A stretch of 64,000 nt of DNA from Candidatus Iainarchaeum sp. GTDB lineage: Archaea; Iainarchaeota; Iainarchaeia; Iainarchaeales; 1-14-0-10-31-34. Each line of letters begins with the position of its first letter. Positions within the stretch are counted from its first letter, which is position 1. The position numbers and the translations under genes were made by a program. Positions 16,840-24,648 of the stretch are shown here, in pieces. A model generated the notes under the pieces. That model saw only the letters and a program-made list of their open reading frames with translations. It did no database searches and was not told where the DNA came from. Location of the stretch: the NCBI GenBank assembly GCA_017609625.1, contig JAFCDN010000001.1:1-64000 (forward strand). The letters are read 5' to 3'.

Positions 16840-16903
16840 TTCATAATATTCTTTTATAAAAAGGTTTTAATTCTCTTTTCTGCTAATTCATACAGTGTTT
16901 TTG

Positions 16904-17629
16904 ATGTTGATTGCAGGAAATTGGAAAATGAACAAAAACCCAAAGGAAACAAAAGAGTTTTTTAAAGAATTCAATAAACTCTTAAAGACAAAAAACAAAG
17001 TTCTTTTGTGCCCTTCTTTTCCTTGTATTCCAATTGCAAGAGAAGCAGCTTCAAAAAACATTTCCATTGGTGCGCAAGATGTTTTTTTTGAAGAAAAAGG
17101 AGAATTTACTGGAGAAGTCTCTCTTTCCCAGATAAAAGATTCCTGTAATTTTGTTATTTTAGGCCATTCAGACAGAAGACACAAATTCTCTGAATCAAAC
17201 CAAACAATAAACAAAAAAGTTCAAGTTTCATTAAAAGCAGGCTTTAATGTAATCCTTTGCATTGGAGAAACTTTAGAGGAAAGAAACTCTGCAAAAACAA
17301 ATTTTGTTTTGGAAAAACAATTAAAAGAATCTCTTTTAGGAATTTCTTTTTCTTCAAAGCTTTTCATTGCTTATGAACCTGTCTGGGCAATAGGAACAGG
17401 AAAAAACGCGATTTCAAAAGACATCATTTCAGCCCATTCTTTTATTAAAGAAAAATTAATAGAAATATTGGGAAAAAAAGCAAATCAAATTAAAATCCTT
17501 TATGGTGGAAGCGTTAAACCAGAAAACGCAAAAGAAATTCTTTTACTTAAAGAAGTTGGCGGAGTTTTAGTTGGCGGGGCTTCTTTAGATCCACAGAAGT
17601 TTGCCTTTATAGCTAACTATAAAAAATAA
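16904..17629 (+). CDS. tpiA: Triosephosphate isomerase
   Basis: TpiA interconverts dihydroxyacetone phosphate and glyceraldehyde 3-phosphate. NWKMN carries the catalytic Lys at residue 8, GHSDRR the electrophilic His near 88, and AYEPVWAIGTG the catalytic Glu near 157. At 241 aa it is of bacterial/eukaryal length and motif type, not the shorter (about 225 aa) archaeal form, which suggests horizontal acquisition at some time. ATG 16904 (MLIAGNWKMN) is chosen over the GTG at 16895. It is convergent with the pilin gene across a hairpin terminator. Confidence 0.95.
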   Translation: MLIAGNWKMNKNPKETKEFFKEFNKLLKTKNKVLLCPSFPCIPIAREAASKNISIGAQDVFFEEKGEFTGEVSLSQIKDSCNFVILGHSDRRHKFSESNQTINKKVQVSLKAGFNVILCIGETLEERNSAKTNFVLEKQLKESLLGISFSSKLFIAYEPVWAIGTGKNAISKDIISAHSFIKEKLIEILGKKANQIKILYGGSVKPENAKEILLLKEVGGVLVGGASLDPQKFAFIANYKK

Positions 17630-17654
17630 GTAAATAAAATAAAAAAAGAAGTAA

Positions 17655-17677
17655 AAAATGCACTTTATGTGCATTTT
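17655..17677. terminator. Bidirectional hairpin between tpiA and the pilin gene
   Basis: AAAATGCAC and its complement flank a TTTAT loop, giving A-runs and T-runs on the two sides. It lies between the convergent tpiA and pilin stop codons and overlaps the latter, so it can serve both transcripts. Confidence 0.6.
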
Positions 17678-18123
17678 CCAATTAATGATTTGTCTCCAAT
17701 TTGGACTAATCCAGTTATTTTTCTTGAGTCATAAGTCATTGAAACATTATAGTCAAATCCGACTCCTGCTACTCCGCAGGTTGGAGCACTTGTAACTGAA
17801 ACTGATTTTCTTTCTCCTGCATTGAATTCAACATCTGCTGCTAATGCGCCTTCTCCGTCAAATTCTACATCAGTTAAAGTCAGTTTGTTTGCTGAAACAT
17901 TCTGTACTTCTAGTGTTACTGTTGTTGCTTCTGCGTCAAACTTGTATTCCATTATCCCAAAAGGAGAAGTGCTCTGCCAGTATGCTCTTGACTGCTGTTC
18001 TGTTATTCCTCCGGAAAGCCCTGGAACCCAGCCCATTACTCCAACTACAACTAATGCAATTACAATAATTACTGCCAGGATAATCAAATACTCTGTTGTT
18101 CCTTGTCCTTTTCTTCCAAACAT
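17665..18123 (-). CDS. Type IV pilin-like protein, class III signal peptide
   Basis: This 152-aa protein starts MFGRKGQGTTEYLIILAVIIV: the class III signal pattern KG^QxTTEY with a hydrophobic stretch just after the cleavage site, as in archaeal pilins processed by EppA-type peptidases. The rest is a beta-rich extracellular domain with two cysteines. It is the first gene, in map order, of a minus-strand locus that also encodes two TadC-like proteins and a secretion ATPase, so it is a candidate major pilin. Nearby genes add more pilins, and a prepilin peptidase lies at 59840. Confidence 0.85.
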   Translation of the reverse strand: MFGRKGQGTTEYLIILAVIIVIALVVVGVMGWVPGLSGGITEQQSRAYWQSTSPFGIMEYKFDAEATTVTLEVQNVSANKLTLTDVEFDGEGALAADVEFNAGERKSVSVTSAPTCGVAGVGFDYNVSMTYDSRKITGLVQIGDKSLIGKCT

Positions 18124-18195
18124 TTTTTTTGCCTCCTTTAAAATAAAAACAATATGCTATTTATTTAGTCGCTTTTCATTTATATTTCTTTCTGC

Positions 18196-19200
18196 TTATA
18201 AAACCGAAAGAACTCCTGAAACAAGGGTTTTGAATACAAAAAACAATACTACTGAAGCAATAAAAATTACTGGAGCATATTTTATTCCTAATCTTGCTTT
18301 TCTTTCAGTCAGCACTCCAATAAAAATACTTGAAAGGATTGCGTTCCCAAAAAACAAAATCAAAGCCGTGTTCTGCATGAAATCAGGAGTTATTGTAATT
18401 TCCCCGCTTAAAAACCCTATTTCTAATGTTCCGCCTGAAATATTTGTTTCAGCATGAATTGAAGAAAGCATTACCAAAAACTGCACTGAAATTGACATCA
18501 ATAAAGGAGTTGCAATAACAATTACAAACAACACAAACAAAACATACATTTTTGTTCCTGAAAGCATTTCTTTTTTCAGTTCCATTGTGTCAGAAATGTC
18601 TTCTGCACTTGCTTCAAGCAGTTCAGCAAGTTTTCCTCCTGATTTAAGGCTTTGTGAAAAGAAAGAAACACTTTCTTTTAAGATTCTTGAATCAATTTTT
18701 GTTGACAATTCTTTAAGTGAATCTCTGAAAGATTCTATTCCCATACTTCTTGCTGTTATTACTCTCATTTCTTCATCTAATGGCCCGAATTCTTCTCTGC
18801 AGCTGTTCTTGCATGCATTAAACGGAGTCATTCCAGACCTTAAATTTGAAGCAACCAAAAGCAAAAAATCAGGCAAAACAGCTTCAACTCTTTTTCTCCT
18901 GTCGTCAATCTGGTATTCCAAATGCAGGTAATATAAAAACAAAGTCAAAAAGAAAAAAAAACTTCCCAAAACCAACCCAAAAATTATTTGAAGAACTGTT
19001 TCATTTAATTCAAAATACTGGCCTAAGCTTAAAGGAATCAACAATCCAACCAAAAAAAACAGCAGTGCAAGCAGTATTCTTTTTCCAGTCCATTCGTCTA
19101 TGTCTTCTTTTATTCCTCCGAACTCCATTTTAACTGTGATTTTTTTTCTTTGTTCTTCGGGAACAAGTTCTGACAGCCTTTTTTGAATTAATTTTTTTAT
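18196..19200 (-). CDS. TadC/GspF-like pilus membrane protein (second T2SF)
   Basis: Membrane platform protein of a type IV pilus/Tad-like system, with a T2SF domain in the middle (about 80-230) and hydrophobic segments near both ends. The first ATG is 19128 (310 aa), but the frame stays open upstream and reads like the normal N-terminus of the family (KRLSELVPEEQRKK, then the ATG). No ATG, GTG or TTG exists there. An ATA at 19198-19200 overlaps the stop of the previous gene in an ATAA arrangement, so I draw the gene from 19200 (334 aa); translation may begin at ATA, or a -1 shift may fuse the two genes (see findings). Confidence 0.8.
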   Translation of the reverse strand: MKKLIQKRLSELVPEEQRKKITVKMEFGGIKEDIDEWTGKRILLALLFFLVGLLIPLSLGQYFELNETVLQIIFGLVLGSFFFFLTLFLYYLHLEYQIDDRRKRVEAVLPDFLLLVASNLRSGMTPFNACKNSCREEFGPLDEEMRVITARSMGIESFRDSLKELSTKIDSRILKESVSFFSQSLKSGGKLAELLEASAEDISDTMELKKEMLSGTKMYVLFVLFVIVIATPLLMSISVQFLVMLSSIHAETNISGGTLEIGFLSGEITITPDFMQNTALILFFGNAILSSIFIGVLTERKARLGIKYAPVIFIASVVLFFVFKTLVSGVLSVL

Positions 19201-20081
19201 GCTACCACCTTTGGTTTTCTGTTTTTAACAAATCCAATTAATACAACCTGAATCACAAAAGCAAAAGCTATTGTAAAAATCACATGAGTTTCTTCTATTC
19301 CTGTTCCCCCCATTGAAGAAAGGATTATAAGAAAAGTTATTCCCAGAGTAGGAATTGCTGCAGCCAAAAGCAGATACATTAAAATCCACAGATTCAATTC
19401 TGCTGCATAATTTTTTATTGCTCTCATCTGGTTTGCATTTAAAGTATGAATTGTTGTTTCTAATGCTCCTGCAACGCTTGCCCCGCTTTTAATTGAACTT
19501 ACAATCTGCCATGCAGCTTTTTTTAAGTATTCTGATTTTGTTCTTAAAGCCATTTTTTCTATTGCTTTTGCTTCTCCTGTGCCTGTTTCTATTTCTCTTA
19601 CAACACTTCCAAATTCTTTTGATACAACCCCGTAATCTGATTTTGCAGTGTTTTTTATTGCACTAAATAAAGGCACGCTGGATTTAACCTGAATAAGCAT
19701 TCCTTTTAATGCAAAAATCAAATTCTGGTCTATCCCAAAAGCAATTCTTTTAGAGATAATTCCCGGATAAACAATGTGCAGGAAAAAAAACAAAATAAAA
19801 AAAACCATTCCAATAACAATATTCAAAGGAAATGTACTTTCAATTACTCCGTCTCTTAAAAAAATCAGCAGAGTTCCAAGCAAAAAGAAAATTATTCCAT
19901 AAAACAATGCAGAAAGAAATGCTGCAGTCAAATACTCTTTTGCTTCAAGCTCTAATTCTGCTTTTTTTAAATCATATTTTATTCCGACAAAAATTTTTTT
20001 TAAAAAATCTCCAATAAAAAAAATCCTGTTGTTTAAGTTTTTTGCCTGCTCTATTGAAAGCAGCATGAATTTTACTCTCAT
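19197..20081 (-). CDS. TadC/GspF-like pilus membrane protein (first T2SF)
   Basis: This 294-aa protein has several hydrophobic segments (about 50-70, 85-105, 225-250, 260-285) around a soluble T2SF-type helical domain (SSIKSGASVAGALE). In archaella and archaeal pili the platform protein (FlaJ/PilC) carries two such domains; here two genes carry one each, as with TadB and TadC. It follows the secretion ATPase by 5 nt and is followed at once by the second T2SF gene. The products probably assemble together beneath the ATPase. Confidence 0.82.
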   Translation of the reverse strand: MRVKFMLLSIEQAKNLNNRIFFIGDFLKKIFVGIKYDLKKAELELEAKEYLTAAFLSALFYGIIFFLLGTLLIFLRDGVIESTFPLNIVIGMVFFILFFFLHIVYPGIISKRIAFGIDQNLIFALKGMLIQVKSSVPLFSAIKNTAKSDYGVVSKEFGSVVREIETGTGEAKAIEKMALRTKSEYLKKAAWQIVSSIKSGASVAGALETTIHTLNANQMRAIKNYAAELNLWILMYLLLAAAIPTLGITFLIILSSMGGTGIEETHVIFTIAFAFVIQVVLIGFVKNRKPKVVA

Positions 20082-20086
20082 TTAAA

Positions 20087-21814
20087 TCACAATTTATCTA
20101 AATTCAGTTTTTTTTCTGCAGCTCTGAAAACATTATCCGGATTGCTGTAATAATGTTTCATTACTTCTCCTACTTTATTCACTTCATTTATTTTCTTTTC
20201 AACCATCCATTCCAGAATCTTTTTTCTTTGATCTAAATCTTCGTATATTTCCTGTTCAGTCAAGCCGGTATGCAGATTTAATTCCCCAAAAAACTTTGTT
20301 GGTTCATCTATTTTGTCCCAGGAATCTGTTCTTGGCGACCATCTGTAAATAGTGTTTGTTGCTACAGTGCCTTCATGCATTCCAATGTCTATTTCGCTTA
20401 ATTCCATTGTTCTTCTTTTGTTTGTTTTCCTGTCTCTGTATTGCACTAATACAAGATGTAATGCTTCCACTTCTAATGAAGGAATTTCTATTGGAGGTTC
20501 AGTTAATCTCCTGATTAACTGCCTTCCTGAATCAGCATGCATTGTAGAATAAACTGAATGCCCTGTGTGCATTGCCTCAAACAACACTTCAGCTTCTTTT
20601 TTTCTTCTCATTTCTCCTAAAATTATCCTGTCTGGCCTCATTCTCAAAGAAGACATCATTAAATCAAACATACTTACTTCTCCTAAACCTTCAGGGTTAG
20701 GATTTCTTGTGGTTAATGGAATCCAGTTCCATTTCAGATATTCCGGCAAAGTCAGTTCCCTTACATCTTCTATTGTAATTATTCTGTGATAGCTTGGAAT
20801 CATTGCGCATAAGGTATTCAAAGCAGAAGTTTTTCCTGAAGCAGTTGAACCTGCAATCATTAAGTTCATTTCATATTGTATTGCCATCCACAAAAAAGCA
20901 GCCATCTCTGAATTCATTGTATGTTTTTCCGGGGAAATAAAATCTGTTATAGTCCATGGTTTTCTTGCAAATTTTCTTATAGTAATTGTATTCCCTGAAG
21001 AAGATATAGGATAAAGCGTTGCATTAACCCTGTCTCCTGTAAGCAATTGTGCATCCAAAATTGGATTTAAGTTTGTTATTTCTCTTCCCATTTTTCTTGC
21101 AATCTGCCCTGCATAATTTTCAATCAGCTGTTCTGATTCCAGAGTCAAGTTTGTTTTTAACCAGCCAAATTCTCTGTGGTAAACTGCAATATTTGTTTTT
21201 GCAGAATTTATTGCAATCTCTTCAAGCAGGTTGTCTTTCATTAATAATTCCAGTTCTCCCATTCCATACATTTCGTGCAGTAAAATCCCTGCAAGTTTTT
21301 CAGTAACTTTTTTTTCTGTTTCAGGGAAATATTTCAGCAGAGTTTTGTTTACTGTTTGAACAAATTTTTCTCTTAATTTTTCGTTTGTTGAATCTCCTTC
21401 AATTGAAACTTCTTTTGCTATTTCTTCTTTTATTTCATCCAGAAAAGCTTCTGTTGCCTTGTCTACTTTGTCAAAATCCAATAAATAAAAAGGTCTTTTG
21501 CTGTCTTTTGGCTGCATTATTTTTGCTTTTGCTTTGTTTGTATCAGCAATTAATTCGTATTCCTGTAAAACTTTTTCTGCTTTTCTTGGAATATCTGGCT
21601 CTAATTTAACTTCTTTTTCTATTTTAATAAAAGGCTTTGATAAAACATTTGCCGGATACACTACATTTATTATTCCTGTTTTTTCCATTACTTTTGCAGT
21701 TAACTCCACTTTATTTTTATCCCACCATAATTCTCTTGATATCTCTTCAATTGAAGCTTTTTTATTTTTTTGCAGAAATTTTACTAACTCAAAAATCTTT
21801 GTTTTTAGAATCAT
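20087..21814 (-). CDS. Type II/IV secretion system ATPase (TadA/PilB/FlaI-like)
   Basis: This 575-aa assembly ATPase powers pilus extrusion. A winged-helix-like N-terminus (1-65) precedes the N2 domain and the RecA-like core. Walker A is GSTASGKTSA near 321, the Asp box reads ITIEDVRELTLP, Walker B is RPDRIILGE near 391, and the His box lies in EAMHTGHSVYSTMHADS. These match the VirB11/TadA family found with archaeal pili. It is the first gene of the minus-strand run that continues with both T2SF genes and the pilin. Confidence 0.93.
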   Translation of the reverse strand: MILKTKIFELVKFLQKNKKASIEEISRELWWDKNKVELTAKVMEKTGIINVVYPANVLSKPFIKIEKEVKLEPDIPRKAEKVLQEYELIADTNKAKAKIMQPKDSKRPFYLLDFDKVDKATEAFLDEIKEEIAKEVSIEGDSTNEKLREKFVQTVNKTLLKYFPETEKKVTEKLAGILLHEMYGMGELELLMKDNLLEEIAINSAKTNIAVYHREFGWLKTNLTLESEQLIENYAGQIARKMGREITNLNPILDAQLLTGDRVNATLYPISSSGNTITIRKFARKPWTITDFISPEKHTMNSEMAAFLWMAIQYEMNLMIAGSTASGKTSALNTLCAMIPSYHRIITIEDVRELTLPEYLKWNWIPLTTRNPNPEGLGEVSMFDLMMSSLRMRPDRIILGEMRRKKEAEVLFEAMHTGHSVYSTMHADSGRQLIRRLTEPPIEIPSLEVEALHLVLVQYRDRKTNKRRTMELSEIDIGMHEGTVATNTIYRWSPRTDSWDKIDEPTKFFGELNLHTGLTEQEIYEDLDQRKKILEWMVEKKINEVNKVGEVMKHYYSNPDNVFRAAEKKLNLDKL

Positions 21815-21932
21815 TTTTTTCTCCTTTCACCAATAATACTGTATTTTTATTAATAAACCTAACTTGCCTGTGCTGACTAATAGAATAGCTTAAAAAACAT
21901 TATTCTAAGGGTAATATTTTCAAGGTGATTAT

Positions 21933-22286
21933 ATGAAAGGATTTTTTAATAAAAAATTTGCTTTGCTGATTGTTTTTGCAGGATTAATTTTAATGGGAAC
22001 AAATTTTCTTCCGACAGAAACAACAAATGTTAAAGCAGTTTTAGAAAAAGATTTACAAGCAATTGAAGGGCCTACTTCGTTTTTAGCAGCAGAACCCTCC
22101 TGCAAGGTTTTTACTAATAATGGTTGTTATTGTAAAGGCACTTCATGTACCAAAAGTAATGGCGGTGGTTATATAGCTTGTGACGATGGCGATGCTAGTA
22201 CAGATCCAATGACTTGTGGAGATTCCTTAAAAGCAGGCGATAACTCTTGCTCTTGTGAACAGATGGCAATTCCTCCTGCTAATTAA
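21933..22286 (+). CDS. Small secreted or anchored Cys-rich protein
   Basis: This 117-aa protein starts with a basic segment and a hydrophobic run (residues 9-25), so it is exported or membrane-anchored. The mature part has eight or more cysteines, in patterns such as CYCKG and CSCEQ, suggesting disulfides or a metal site. I know no matching family. It is transcribed opposite to the pilus genes on both sides. A short 15-nt tandem repeat encoding NPCNS lies 120 nt downstream in the same frame, after two stop codons, so a longer Cys-rich ancestor is possible. Confidence 0.65.
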   Translation: MKGFFNKKFALLIVFAGLILMGTNFLPTETTNVKAVLEKDLQAIEGPTSFLAAEPSCKVFTNNGCYCKGTSCTKSNGGGYIACDDGDASTDPMTCGDSLKAGDNSCSCEQMAIPPAN

Positions 22287-22410
22287 TTGTTTTTCCATTC
22301 AAATTTTATTTGGTTTTCTAACCATTTCCTTTTTTATTTTTTTTCTTTTTATTATTCAACAGAAGCTTTTGGATTCAAAAACTTTTTTCAAAAAATACTT
22401 TGATGTTGCA

Positions 22411-22470
22411 GTGGTAATAATCCTTGCAATAGTAATCCTTGCAATAGTAATCCTTGCAGCGGTAATAATG
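22411..22470 (+). repeat. 15-nt tandem repeat, about three copies
   Basis: The unit AGTAATCCTTGCAAT is repeated about three times (the first and last copies carry changes) and is flanked by GGTAATAAT on both sides. In the frame of the upstream Cys-rich gene it encodes NPCNSNPCNSNPC; in the next frame it reads VILAIVILAI. It lies between the Cys-rich gene and the stop of the next pilin-like gene. Confidence 0.75.
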
Positions 22471-22478
22471 ACTAATTC

Positions 22479-23354
22479 TTAGTTTTTTTCAAATCCTTTT
22501 AACTCAAGAAGCGAATTTGAATTCAGGTCTGTTTGGTTATAATTTAACTCTGCATCCAAAAACGCTTTGAAAGAAACATCTGCATTTAAGGGATTCATTT
22601 CTCCTTTAAAAGAAAAATCAATTTCTTGCTGAGAAGAAGTTTTGTTTAAAACTCTTAATGCATTAACTTTGTTGCTGAAAGTTCCAATATGAATCTCTAT
22701 AATATCCTTTGGATTTTCAGAAAATCTTGCAGTAATTACATTATCAAATCCAGAGTTAATCTGCAATGTTTCGTGTTTTTCATTTAATATATTTTCATCA
22801 ACATAATTAAAGTTTACAGTTAAATCAGGGTTTGAAGTATCAAGGGTTTCTGTAACTTCGACAGAGCTTCCCTGAACAGTTAAATTCAAATCCATTGAAC
22901 TCAAATTAGTGTCTTTATTTCCTGCGTGAAAAAAAACTGATGTTTCTTCTGCATCAAACTCATACTCATAATTCAAGCCATTGCTGAAAACAATCGGAAT
23001 AATTCCTTGTGTTGAATCAAAATCTAATTCAATTACTGCATTGTTTATTGAAGAATAGCTTGTTTCAATAAAGTCTTTGAATTTATCCATTCTTTGTGCT
23101 TTATCAAAGCCTGCAGGAATTTTTTCCCTAAAAACCACTTCTAAATTGCTGTTTCTGTTTACTGAAATTTCTGTTCCAAGAATTTTGTTTACATCAAAAC
23201 CCAAGTCATCTTTTACAAACTCTAGTTTAGAATACTTCTGAATTTCTTTTACAGAAAAATTCCTTGAATTTACATTATCAAAATAAAACATTGAAAAAAA
23301 CAGCATTGAAGAAAGCAAAAGTATTGCACTAAAGCTCATTACATATCCTTTCAT
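22479..23354 (-). CDS. Pilin-like exported protein
   Basis: This 291-aa protein has a short charged start (MKG) and a hydrophobic segment at about 5-24, followed by a long extracellular beta-type domain with many Asn and Ser. The KG/Y junction before the hydrophobic run fits a class III signal loosely. It overlaps the next upstream gene by 4 nt (ATGA type), so the four pilin-like genes 22479 to 24637 form one operon. It is probably a minor pilin or pilus-associated protein; no closer function can be given. Confidence 0.7.
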   Translation of the reverse strand: MKGYVMSFSAILLLSSMLFFSMFYFDNVNSRNFSVKEIQKYSKLEFVKDDLGFDVNKILGTEISVNRNSNLEVVFREKIPAGFDKAQRMDKFKDFIETSYSSINNAVIELDFDSTQGIIPIVFSNGLNYEYEFDAEETSVFFHAGNKDTNLSSMDLNLTVQGSSVEVTETLDTSNPDLTVNFNYVDENILNEKHETLQINSGFDNVITARFSENPKDIIEIHIGTFSNKVNALRVLNKTSSQQEIDFSFKGEMNPLNADVSFKAFLDAELNYNQTDLNSNSLLELKGFEKN

Positions 23355-23776
23355 TTTGCCACCTTAACCCAAGACTTTAGTTCAGCCCAATAAAATTTTT
23401 CATTTTTTGGGACAAAAAAACTTCTTTTAGTTGAAAGCACTGAACCAGTATTTTTTTTACACCCTTTTTTTGTCGCACTGCTGAATGCGCTTGAATCATC
23501 ATCAAAATCAAACACGCTTAACTCAAAACACAAATTTTTTGATGTTTTGTTCAGATACTTTCCCAGCTCTTTATTTTTGTTTTCCATTACTGCTTCTTCT
23601 AGTTTTCCGCTTTTCTCTAATACAGTTAAAACATCTTTTGATACTGCGCTTAATTTTTCATCAGCCAGAAAACCGTGTTTGCTTGCAGAAAAATGAGTTG
23701 AAATAGAAACAAGCATTGCAAAAGCAATAAGCAATGCAATCACTGCATCAATTGAAATAATAAACCCTTTTTTCAT
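23351..23776 (-). CDS. Minor pilin-like protein
   Basis: 141 aa. The start MKKGFIISIDAVIALLIAFAML combines two lysines and a glycine with a hydrophobic helix, like a pilin N-terminus. Two or three cysteines occur in the mature part (NLCFELS, KGCKK). It overlaps its neighbours by 4 nt on both sides, so it is translated together with them. Specific role unknown; most likely a pseudopilin of the same surface structure. Confidence 0.7.
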   Translation of the reverse strand: MKKGFIISIDAVIALLIAFAMLVSISTHFSASKHGFLADEKLSAVSKDVLTVLEKSGKLEEAVMENKNKELGKYLNKTSKNLCFELSVFDFDDDSSAFSSATKKGCKKNTGSVLSTKRSFFVPKNEKFYWAELKSWVKVAK

Positions 23777-24273
23777 TTAAACACTCCTAAAATCAATTTT
23801 CTTTCAGCCCCATTTAGCAAAACATATCTTTCAACTATAACAGTATTTTCTGTTGAAGGAAAAGTCCCAAACTCTTTTACCGAACTTCCGTTTATTTCTG
23901 TTACTTTAAAATAAAATTCATATTTTGACAGCCCTAAAATTTCTTTTATTGTTTCATATTCTGTTGCATTTAAATCAACCAGTCTGTCAATTTTTTCTTC
24001 ATCTAAAACATTTCTTTCTTTTGCTATTCCAAGTGAATTCACATTCAAATCTGAAAGCAGTTCCCATGAATTTGGATCCCCTGAAGTTGAAACCAAGACT
24101 TCGCTTGCATTCAATGCTTTTTCCTGCATTTCAGAATAAAATTCCTCTTCATTTAATGAATTCTGAATCAAACCAAAACTCGTGCTTGAAACTACTAAAA
24201 TAAAAAGCAATACAGTAACTGCAACAATCAAGTCTGTAGTAAAAATCTGCCCTTTAGAGTTCTTCAACTTCAA
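23773..24273 (-). CDS. Pilin-like protein with class III signal
   Basis: 166 aa, starting MKLKNSKGQIFTTDLIVAVT: KG^Q followed by a hydrophobic helix is a clear class III pilin signal. The rest is an extracellular domain without cysteine. It overlaps the upstream pilin gene by 20 nt and the downstream one by 4 nt, marking tight translational coupling. Probable minor pilin. Confidence 0.75.
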   Translation of the reverse strand: MKLKNSKGQIFTTDLIVAVTVLLFILVVSSTSFGLIQNSLNEEEFYSEMQEKALNASEVLVSTSGDPNSWELLSDLNVNSLGIAKERNVLDEEKIDRLVDLNATEYETIKEILGLSKYEFYFKVTEINGSSVKEFGTFPSTENTVIVERYVLLNGAERKLILGVFK

Positions 24274-24637
24274 TCACTCCTTGATTATTCCGTATTTCTA
24301 TTGTACTTGCATTTGCTTTTGAAGTAAAATCAATGTTGTTTGTCAAAACACTTGAAGAAACAAACTGCCCTTGTGCATAATTTACTTTTAGATAATTTTC
24401 TTCAAACTCTAATTCAAAATCAAACTCTTTTGTTATTATTGTTTCACTTCCGTCTCCTGCAATATAAATTCCATTAACTCCTATTGCAACTTTTTGCATC
24501 AGAGTTTTTGCCTTTATTTTTTCTGAGTTAAAATTAATGTTTTCCTGCTGCTGGATTGAAACAAAAACAACCAGAGAAAACAAAGAAAAAAGAATAACCA
24601 GTGTAATTACAAATTCTGCTGTAACCTGTCCTTTCAT
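24254..24637 (-). CDS. Pilin-like protein with class III signal
   Basis: 127 aa, starting MKGQVTAEFVITLVILFSLF, a very typical class III pilin start (KG^QxTAEF). The mature domain is beta-rich (residues 70-127). It lies 11 nt downstream of the large adhesin gene on the same strand and overlaps the next pilin gene by 20 nt. Probable pilin subunit. Confidence 0.8.
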   Translation of the reverse strand: MKGQVTAEFVITLVILFSLFSLVVFVSIQQQENINFNSEKIKAKTLMQKVAIGVNGIYIAGDGSETIITKEFDFELEFEENYLKVNYAQGQFVSSSVLTNNIDFTSKANASTIEIRNNQGVIEVEEL

Positions 24638-24648
24638 TTAAAATCACT

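Noticed and set aside
4608-17629. Bacterial origin of the whole window, suggested by fused GuaA, TpiA and RelA-type genes
   Set aside because: SRP 7S RNA, TFE, aTrm56, A-ATPase, RadA, GGGP synthase and class I LysRS are archaeal.
22255-22482. Hydrophobic 75-aa ORF (VILAI repeats)
   Set aside because: It overlaps the Cys-rich gene, owes its hydrophobicity to T-rich DNA, has no good start, and the repeat makes equal sense in another frame. Kept only as a finding.
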